From positions 1 to 64,000 of the forward strand of contig JALDNG010000533.1 in assembly GCA_024349245.1 (NCBI GenBank): a stretch of 64,000 bases of DNA, in the 5' to 3' direction. Made by a program: the position numbers and the translations under genes. Under the pieces are notes generated by a model, which did no database searches, was not told where the DNA came from, and was given only the letters and a program-made list of their open reading frames with translations. Position 1 is the first letter of the stretch. The number at the start of each line of letters is the position of its first letter. This DNA comes from Neodontobutis hainanensis (lineage: Eukaryota; Chordata; Actinopteri; Gobiiformes; Odontobutidae). Positions 56,368 to 64,000 of the stretch are shown here, one piece after another.

Positions 56368-57686
56368 ATGGCTGAGAGCACCTCCCCCCTGTCCCAAGCT
56401 GGGGCCTGCAGTGCTGAGATGTGTCTGTTCCAACAGTGCCCATCATTTCTAGCACATACTGCCTCTGGACCCAGTCCAGCCTGTCAGGACATGGGACAGA
56501 ACCGCTGTGAGATAGGTGAGAAGCATCCAGAGTATCCCACTGAGGCCACAAGCCCCACTACTCTTTTAGTGACTCCCTCCCATATCCATACAGACTGTGG
56601 GGGCCTGTGCTGTCCCAGTACAGTCCAGTGTCTGATGGCCAGCTCTCTGTCGGTCACCAGGAGTCACTCAGACTCACTGTCTGTGCTCAAACAGAAGCCA
56701 GTAGAGGACAAGTTCTGCACACTGGCCCAGGGCTTGTTTACACCAGCCCAGGACTTTGTGGAGCAAGGGGCCAAGAGCAGTGCTGGAGGGTCAGTCCTGA
56801 TGTGTAAGAGGCCCATGCAGCTGCAGCAGTGCAACATGGTCACTACCGTCTGTCAAGGACCATTAAGCACAGACGGCACTGTCCCCAACCCTATCAGGGG
56901 TCTCAGGGGCCTCGGACATCCTGCCTGCCTTCTTCAAAGATAGCAGCCAAAGAGGAGCCTCCCTGTGACTGGGCACTTTGTTATGGGTCTCACTTGCATC
57001 AAACTAACTTTGAGGACACATTTGCGGCCTACTGCCACCCACAGCCCATCCCGGCCCCCTCCAAGCTCCTATCACCCCTGATTGGCCTCCAGGAGCCCAG
57101 CCACCTCAGCCTGCCACGCATGATGTCATCGGTCAGTGAAACGGGCCTGGATGCAAAACATGTGGCCTGCTGCTGTCATCTGGGCTGCTCCTGGGTCAGC
57201 CCCCTGCCACAGCTTCAGAAACATCCAAGTCCTGTTAGGGGCCTGACCCGGAACATGGGGACCATGACGGTCAGGAGAGGCCAGAGGGATGTGGGTGTTC
57301 AGACGGTGGAGAGCACCACTCATGTGTTCCCTGAGGTCTGTCTTGTGGACGAAAGCCACAGAGATTCTTCAAAGACCAGCATAGACACAGGCCAAAAGGC
57401 TTTATCCAGCAAGTCTCCTGTCAAAGAGGTGAAGTGGGACGCCGAGGGGATGACGTGGGAGGTGTACGGGGCCTCTGTGGACCCTGAGGAGCTGGGTCTG
57501 GCCATACAAAGGCACCTGGAGCTGCAGATTAAAGAGACGTCCAGTCGTGCTGCAAAGCTTTCACGTCAGAACACCAATACCTCCAGGACCAGTGGCAGCA
57601 TGGGCTGTCAGAGGAAGAGGAGCCGGATGATGGGGTCTCTTCTGCCCCCTGCCTGTTGTGCCCGCTCTAATACTGCTGTGGACTGA
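56368..57686 (+). CDS. gprin: GPRIN family protein, single coding exon, one frameshift
   Basis: GPRIN proteins bind activated Gi/o alpha subunits at the plasma membrane and promote neurite outgrowth. The start ATG sits in CCCATGG eight bases after the acceptor. The last 90 codons carry VKEVKWDAEGMTWEVYGASVDPEELG, quoted here as VKEVKWDAEGMTWEVYGAS, then the helix GLAIQRHLE and the end PPACCARSNTAVD with a Cys pair likely to be palmitoylated: the GPRIN C-terminal signature. About 439 codons resembles GPRIN2 in length. The frame shifts once, by an apparent one-base loss at about 56885-56930 in G runs. The N-terminal half is low-complexity and weakly conserved in this family. Confidence 0.82.
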
Positions 57687-57854
57687 AAGAGACACCGTAT
57701 TGAAATACTGTGTGGTTGGCTCCACAGCTGGTCAGCCTCAAAAGTCTCTTATCATTTGTGTAGAGATTGTGTTCATCTTGGATGAGGAGTGCAAATCCAA
57801 TAAATGTAAAGGCATAACCACTTTTTCAGAGCGCTGTGAAAACCTGTTCAATTC

Positions 57855-57860
57855 AATAAA
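57855..57860 (+). terminator. gprin poly(A) signal
   Basis: AATAAA 169 bases after the stop codon. Confidence 0.6.
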
Positions 57861-57959
57861 ACTTTACTGGTTACAGAGTAAATTCAAGAATATCATTAAA
57901 AGTCTTTGTTAAAAATCCCTTTAACTCTGTAAAATACTCTAATCCCTACTTTGTCTAGA

Positions 57960-58157
57960 TTTACTCCCAGATATCTATCAGCAAACGTTTCTACTGAGCC
58001 CCTTAACCTTTTTGTCACAAATTTGTCTATTGTTGTTCTGTCTGCTCTCTTTGTTAATTGTTCTTATTGTTGTTTGTTTATTGTAAAGCGTCCTTGAGCT
58101 CTGGAAAGGCGCTATATAAATAAAACTTATTATTATTATTATTATTTTATTATTTAC
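57960..58157 (+). mobile_element. LINE/SINE 3' tail with TTA repeat
   Basis: Contains GTAAAGCGTCCTTGAGCTCT, GCGCTATATAAATAAAACT and a TTATTA tail, a common fish retroposon end. No coding part. Confidence 0.7.
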
Positions 58158-58478
58158 CCCGGAAGTTGGCGGAATTTAACCCGGATGTGGACGGGTTGAC
58201 TTGAAATGGGTGGGGTTTTAACTGGTATGTTATTTTTAATCATGCAATTAATATGGGTTGATCAGAAATTTTTATATTTATTGCTGATTAGAAAATATTT
58301 ACATGACAGCATCAGCATTGAGCTTCAGATCAATGGTTTTGATCACAATAACAAATTAACTATATACAGTTCGAACTATGTATGAACAAGTTTTGCAACA
58401 ATGAATACAACACATGCGTTTGCAATTATGAAGAAAAATGTGATGGAACAAGAGTTTTTTTTGTTTTTTTTTATCTAA
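58158..58478 (+). mobile_element. partial copy of the first hAT family
   Basis: Matches 6886-7205 (CCCGGAAG, GGGTTGACTTGAAATGGG, GACAGCATCAGCATTGAGC, CAATGGTTTTGATCACAATA). Neither terminus is present. Orientation is the same. Confidence 0.85.
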
Positions 58479-60156
58479 ACATAACTACCATTTTGGTCCT
58501 AGATTCTGGTTTGGTCTTTTGCTCTAGGGAAGGGCAAACATTTTCCCAAATAACACACAGCCGAACCATTGCATGCTTAGCCACAGGAACGTATTGCGAG
58601 TAGCTGTTATATGCGTCCGGCTGAATCGTAGATGCTTCAATCAGTCACCAACAGATGCATAAGCAATGAGCTGAATAGTTTGAAAAGGTTTGGCTGGTGT
58701 CATTTAGCTAAGTCCTGAGAAAGAGTTCTAATGAGTTATCTCATCCTGCACAAAATCTCTACAATTTACAAAGTTTGGAATGGAAACCTCCTTCCTCCCC
58801 CCGTAGACACCATGGGCAGTGCTCACAAACAAATTACACTTCCATCACCACAACCGCTCGATCACGTTATCACCAGCCAGGAACTGAAGTCTGGGCAGAA
58901 GAGAGCATGTTTTTGCCTCAAACAGCTACTACAGCCATCTGTTACAGTCAAACAGGACAGAAGCTCTGTTTTTAAGTCTGTAAAGTGCGTAGCCTACAAA
59001 ACAATATAACCCAGATCCACGTAATTAACACCACAGCTTCAACTAGCAGCATTCTACATCGTCCTGTCGTGGCCAGGGCCACAGTCCCAATCACTGCCTT
59101 ATAATACTGTAGAAATCAGGCTGTAGTTGCTTGGCTGATCTTTTGTTTGGTCTCCCTCCTTACAAAGTCAGACATTCTTATAAAATCCTCAAAAACTTCA
59201 ATATATAGTTAGTAATATAGCTGTCTATATATAGTGGTGTAAAGACCTAGGGCTCCTGAGGTGCTCCTCCTAGCTCCACATTTGCCAGCCCCTCTCATTA
59301 GGAAACTATCTGTTTTAAAATGGCTTCTGCTGCTGCGTTTTCTGCAGTTTGGGTGCCATGTACTCTGAGGTTCCTAATAACTGTCAGGGTGGTACGTTTA
59401 TATGGTTTTAACAAACCTTTACCAAGGCAAGCCTTCCTTTTAAAGTAATGATTTCTTTCTTACAGGGTGGCTAGCCTGCTGCTGTTTTGTTTTGCTATTT
59501 GTTTGTTTGTTTCTGTTAGTTCTGGTCTGTTTGATTATCTTATTTGGTTTTTATTTTGTCCTAGTTTGGCATATACTGTTTGGTTGGTTGCAGTTTGTCT
59601 TATTTGCTTCATTTTGTTACTGTGTTTTTTTTATTTTAGCTGTGTTGTAACCTGGTTTGTCCTTTGGTTGTTTTTAAATTTTCTAGTGACGCTGAGGGCT
59701 CTCCAGGTGGTTGAGCTAGGCACATGGGTGAGGTCTCCCCACCTATGCATGCAAGTTAGTGCACTGGGTCACACGTTTAGTTTGCACATTGTCTTTGCCG
59801 TGTCTGTGTCCACAAATGTGATATAAGGTAGCACCCTGGGAACCTCCTTAAAGTAATCTGCTTACCACCGCGCCCCAGCTAGCTATCTTTTGTTTAACCT
59901 TTTTGATCATTTTTGTATTTCTTCAACCATATTAGAAATAGGCCTGTTTTTAACAACTTGCTCAGTTTTAGCATAGTCTGATGTAATAAAAATATATTTG
60001 GGTAGTCAGTTTTGGGCTGCTTTTCAGTTTTCTTGAGTAATAATTTTAAATTTATTTTAATAAATGATTTTGTTTTGATTTGTGAAACACGTCTCTGTCC
60101 TTTTTAATCAGATATTGACCTGTGTGTCCTACGGTGTAAGATCACTATCAAAAGAT
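58479..60156. other. intergenic, no feature seen
   Basis: AT-rich, T-rich near 59460-59700. The longer open frames have no recognisable motif. Some of 58480-59000 may be further decayed hAT sequence. Confidence 0.45.
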
Positions 60157-61078
60157 GTATGCACAACTTTAAGCATTTGTATTCGTATTTTTAAAAATTT
60201 GTGCGTAAATTTACTTGACTGTAAACATTTACGAGTACAACTCTGCTTTCAACGACTACGAATTCTTCACTATGAACACGAATTCAAGTTTACGGGTACG
60301 AGTAAAAAAACACTTGAAATGACGTCACTGCCGTCCCAGGGCAGGTAATCAAACCTTGATTCCATCTAACGCGCATGCGTCAAAGGTGAAAGCTGGCTAA
60401 CAACAGACCTGAGGCTGCTAACCTAGGCTCAGCATCACAGGTAAAATAAATAACGTGTTTATTCAACATTTTTATACGATTTTACTATTTTGATAGCACT
60501 TTATTATAATATACATTCCTGCAACTCATAGACGTTATTGCTTTGGCTAGTGCTAGACGACAGAAGCGTTGATGAAGTGCTCTGTGTGAAAGTAACTTTA
60601 TAGTTAGCGATGTTAGAACTTGACCTGTTTCGCCGATTGACTGCATGAACTGCAATAAACTTAACTGCTATCATGTTTAGCAATGTCGATCAGAGCAGTA
60701 ATGACAACTGAGCCAGACAAGTAACGTTAATTGCTTTGGATTGCAAAATAAAGATAACGTTAACTTAGCTACGCCTATTTGTTTGCAAACGTACTTCAGT
60801 TGTAATGTATTGAATGTTTAGCCTAACGTTACATAGTGTTGAATTGTTACGACTATGTTAACGGTACCATGTATTGCATCTTTTATGTATTTTGTTATTT
60901 ACAGGGACCGCTGGCTACTCAGTTACTGCAGCGTCTGGAATCAAGGATCTCTGACACGTAAAGTCAACCATACTTTAATTTGGACTACTTCCAGTACGTT
61001 GTAAATCAGGAAGCCTTTATTCTGACATCTGCATCCCAGCTGAAATTGTGGAGTGTCTTTTATTCCTTTAAAGAATGA
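60157..61078 (+). repeat. left arm of the large foldback
   Basis: Carries an exon-like pattern: donor-like CATCACAG|GTAAAATA near 60440 and acceptor-like TTTACAG|GGACCGC near 60905. Both are mirrored in the right arm. Confidence 0.9.
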
Positions 61079-61834
61079 TCCACACAGCTCTTTTCTATTG
61101 TCAGCGCCTGCATTCTACCTGAAAACATTCAGTAAAATAAAAAACATTGACATTAGCCATATGCCATGGGCAAACCTTTGACAGGGTATAACAACTCACT
61201 CCAAGGCAATACTAACAAGTAAAAAAAAAGTCAAAATAGGCATTGAATTGTTTTGTTTTATTGCTATTTTATTTGACATTTTCTTGTTTCTGTGAATAAC
61301 TTTATTAAATGTTACAAAACCATTGTTTTGCTGTTATTATTGGTTCACTTTAAAACCAAAATGAAGTAATGTCACAGCAAGCCTTTTGTAACTGACAGCC
61401 TGTTTGCAAATGTTCATCTTTATACCATTAACTGTTCTGTAAGAACTGCTTATATCAGGTGTTTCTTTGTGTCACACAGACTTTCAATGCACTGAACCAT
61501 TGATATATATAAATGTCTCTGCCAAATGATTTTGACGATACAGGGATCAATCATGGACTGTACAGTTTCCATACTAGCTGGAGTCAGGGGGCACTAAATT
61601 TTTGGGACTTCAACTCCATAAGGTTCTTCAGGCACACCATCAAACATCTCCCAGTCAGTTCCAGGCTACTTTTACATCTATATTTTTATTTAATAACTTT
61701 CTTCCAGCGTTATTGACACCATTTAAATGTTTTTACATTTCAGCTTTTTATACATGTCTAAATTGACACTTTCAAGTTGAAAACATTTGAACTGCATTTT
61801 TTACACTTTTTGCACTTTGAGAGATAGCTTCAAC
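61079..61834. other. foldback interior, no feature seen
   Basis: AT-rich. The short frame at 61513-61716 has no recognisable motif. Confidence 0.5.
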
Positions 61835-62091
61835 AAACCTGCAAATCTTCATCTGCGTCCCAAGGATTCTGCATGTGACCCACCTTCCAGTCCACCTTCC
61901 GATTGTAAGGGATAGGTGTCCCAGCCTTGAATGTTTAAATGGCCTTTGCCAGACATGGAAGGAATGAATAAAGGGCACAAAACAGATGGACAGCATCTGA
62001 CAAATCCAACAGGCCATCTTCTAGACTGTGAAGAACTTCATAGTACAGATGAGTGACAGAGTCCCAGACATCTCGCCATAGGCGTTCAATC
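61835..62091 (-). pseudogene. integrase-like protein, exon with the catalytic Glu
   Basis: After a TTATTTAG acceptor the minus strand reads RIERLWRDVWDSVTHLYY, then HSLEDGLLDLSD, HLFCALYSFLP and, after a TAA, TFKAG. Joined to the preceding exon it gives HNQRIERLW, where the Glu is the third acidic residue of an rve-type integrase core. This protein family, common in fish genomes, is known to me only as an integrase-core domain of uncertain role. The in-frame stop shows decay. Confidence 0.75.
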
Positions 62092-62224
62092 CTAAATAAG
62101 AAATAAAAGGCCTTACTCAACTCAAAAGTAATCATTCACATACTCTTACTAAAAATACTTTCCAATAATGATTTAACATTCTCACTATGAATATACTGTA
62201 GATTATGTAAATTATCATTTTAAC

Positions 62225-62364
62225 CTTTGGTTGTGTAGGCTTCGCCCAGCGATAAAGCTCCCTCTTCTGGTACCTTTAACACTCATTCACCATCTGAGTA
62301 TATCTTTAACCTTAACATGGTTTCATCAATTGTGACATTTTCAATGCCTTCATTGCACCTGACC
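62225..62364 (-). pseudogene. integrase-like protein, exon with the second acidic position
   Basis: Between TTTTACAG and GTTAAA the minus strand reads VRCNEGIENVTIDETM in one frame and GSFIAGRSLHNQ in another. The family pattern is VR.D.G.ENV, so the second catalytic Asp appears as Asn here. A frameshift lies between the two halves. Both exon borders match conserved text, so the intron positions are real. Confidence 0.75.
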
Positions 62365-62487
62365 CTGTAAAATAAATAGGGGAAAAGCTCAGTTATAACT
62401 ATAATTTATTACAACAAAATATTCCATTGAACATTACTGAAATGATCGACAAGAGCATAGAAACAGTAGCACAATATCACTATTTAC

Positions 62488-62579
62488 CTGGAAGGCCAGC
62501 CAAAGTTTTCCACTGACTTGAGGAAAAATGAAAGGGCGGTGTTTGGGCAGTTATTTGTTGCTGGTTCCAGATACAGTAT
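62488..62579 (-). pseudogene. integrase-like protein, exon before the second acidic position
   Basis: Between TGTATAG and GTAAATA the minus strand reads ILYLEPATNNCPNTALSFFL, then KSVENFGWPS and a split Arg completed by the next exon. The ATNN motif precedes the VR.D block in this integrase family. Exons for the first Asp should lie at 62600-63080 but were not recognised. Confidence 0.75.
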
Positions 62580-63081
62580 CTATACAGACAACAGAGTTTC
62601 ATTTAGTGAATATGCAAGCGTTTAAATATACTCACATTGCCTACTGCACACACAATAATGACTTAGGTTAATATATATTACCAAAAGTAATGCATCAAAA
62701 ATGTGTTCATTGAACGTGACATTTGCAGTGCACATGGATAAATGCACATTATTTAACTGCATGTAATCAACTACTCTTGTCCTTTATTTTGATATATTTA
62801 CTTTTACTTCCAGGTCCTCTTACCCAACTGTCTTGTTTTTCTTAATGTGTTAATTCAATATAGAAACAAAAATTAATTTGCAAAAACCAAAATCAGACAG
62901 TTATTTGAATTTGGTTTTGTCATCATACGTTTTGGATTCAAAAACTAAAAAAAAAAAAAAAAATAATGCGGACGGACCCATATAGAGTCTATCAACAGTC
63001 CACGTGCACTTATTACAAACTTATTATGAAGTATGTCCTCCAGAAGATGCAACACTCCTTCTCTAATAAAAACACAGGGAC
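62580..63081. other. foldback interior, upstream part of the integrase-like gene
   Basis: No exon could be identified. Contains a poly(A) run near 62947-62962. Confidence 0.45.
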
Positions 63082-64000
63082 TCATCTTTGAAGGAATACA
63101 AGACACTCCACAATTTCAGCTGGGATGCAGATGTCAGAATAAAGGCTTCCTGATTTACAACGTACTGGAAGTAGTCCAAATTAAAGTATGGTTGACTTTA
63201 CGTGTCAGAGATCCTTGATTCCAGACGCTGCAGTAACTGAGTAGCCAGCGGTCCCTGTAAATGCCAAAATACATATTAGATGCAATACATGGTACCGTTA
63301 ACATAGTCGTAACAATTCAACACTATTTAACGTTAGGCTAAACATTCAATACATTACAACTGAAGTACGTTTGCAAACAAATAGGCGTAGCTAAGTTAAC
63401 GTTATCTTTATTTTGCAATCCAAAGCAATTAACGTTACTTGTCTGGCTCAGTTGTCATTACTGCTCTGATCGACATTGCTAAACATGATAGCAGTTAAGT
63501 TTATTGCAGTTCATGCAGTCAATCGGCGAAACAGGTCAAGTTCTAACATCGCTAACTATAAAGTTACTTTCACACAGAGCACTTCATCGACGCTTCTGTC
63601 GTCTAGCACTAGCCAAAGCAATAACGTCTATGAGTTGCAGGAATGTATATTATTATAAAGTGCTATCAAAATAGTAAAATCGTATAAAAATGTTGAATAA
63701 ACACGTTATTTATTTTACCTGTGATGCTGAGCCTAGGTTAGCAGCCTCAGGTCTGTTGTTAGCCAGCTTTCACCTTTGACGCATGCGCGTTTGATGGAAT
63801 CGAGGTTTGATTACCTGCCCTGGGACGGCAGTGACGTCATTTCAAGTGTTTTTTTTACTTGAAACTTGAATTTGTGTTCATAGTGAAGAATTCGTAGTCG
63901 TAGAAAGCAGAGTTGTTTACAGTCAAGTAAATTTACGCACAAATGTTTAGAAATACGAATGTTTAAAAATACGAATACAAATGCTTAAAGTTGTGCATAC
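63082..64000 (-). repeat. right arm of the large foldback
   Basis: Inverted copy of 60157-61078. In minus orientation it lies upstream of the integrase-like exons and could supply promoter and first exons. It contains TGACGTCA near 63831-63838 and a GCATGCGC palindrome near 63781. Confidence 0.9.

Larger units (their letters stand above)
60157..64000 (-). mobile_element. large foldback element with an integrase-like gene (runs to the window edge)
   Basis: The sequence GTATGCACAACTTTAAGCAT at 60157 reappears as its complement in the last bases of the window, and the arms stay similar for about 920 bp (60157-61078 and about 63082-64000). Between them lie exons of an integrase-like gene on the minus strand. 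Because the right tip coincides with the window end, the exact terminus and target duplication cannot be seen. The superfamily is not one I can name. Confidence 0.82.

Overview
This window is animal nuclear DNA, almost certainly from a ray-finned (teleost) fish. It carries two interrupted vertebrate genes with GT-AG introns. Most of the rest is a dense mixture of Tc1/mariner, hAT, PIF/Harbinger, foldback, LINE, SINE and retroviral insertions plus long microsatellites. Nothing points to a microbe, plasmid or phage. Family assignments come from motif recognition only; no database search was possible.

Left part (1-10740): the last six exons of a heparan sulfate N-deacetylase/N-sulfotransferase gene (ndst) run left to right. 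Their 7.3-kb intron is filled by two abutting Tc1-type elements and by a hAT element (4278-8073, 8-bp target duplication) that itself hosts a 2.55-kb foldback element (4292-6842, 9-bp target duplication). A SINE-like piece and a deleted Tc1 lie in the next intron. The ndst exons contain several small deletions, mostly of one base in homopolymers, which look more like assembly errors than decay.

Middle-left (10741-19834): mostly noncoding. It holds a (GT)n/(GACA)n block, a solo LTR (12421-12817) of the retrovirus found further right, a second foldback element (14560-15490), a third Tc1 piece, LINE fragments and a tRNA-derived SINE.

Centre (19835-54083): one hAT insertion, bounded by an 8-bp duplication, has been inflated to 34 kb by insertions inside insertions. 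It contains a rearranged Harbinger element (20116-49414) carrying MADF-BESS-like exons. That element contains a class I-like endogenous retrovirus with a tRNA-Trp primer site (22315-48795), which contains a LINE and a second retrovirus with a tRNA-Leu primer site (28872-45833). The second retrovirus is a tandem provirus, LTR-internal-LTR-internal-LTR, whose middle LTR differs from the two identical-length outer LTRs. A second hAT (49602-50645) and a second Harbinger (51156-53107) also sit in the large hAT. All retroviral reading frames are broken and no full env is present.

Right part (54084-64000): a two-exon gene of the GPRIN family follows (5' exon ending at 54683, coding exon 56368-57686), with a LINE in its intron. 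A partial copy of the first hAT family comes next. The window ends inside a large foldback element (60157 to at least 64000) with about 920-bp arms and a decayed, intron-containing integrase-like gene on the minus strand. This element is the best candidate for something poorly described.
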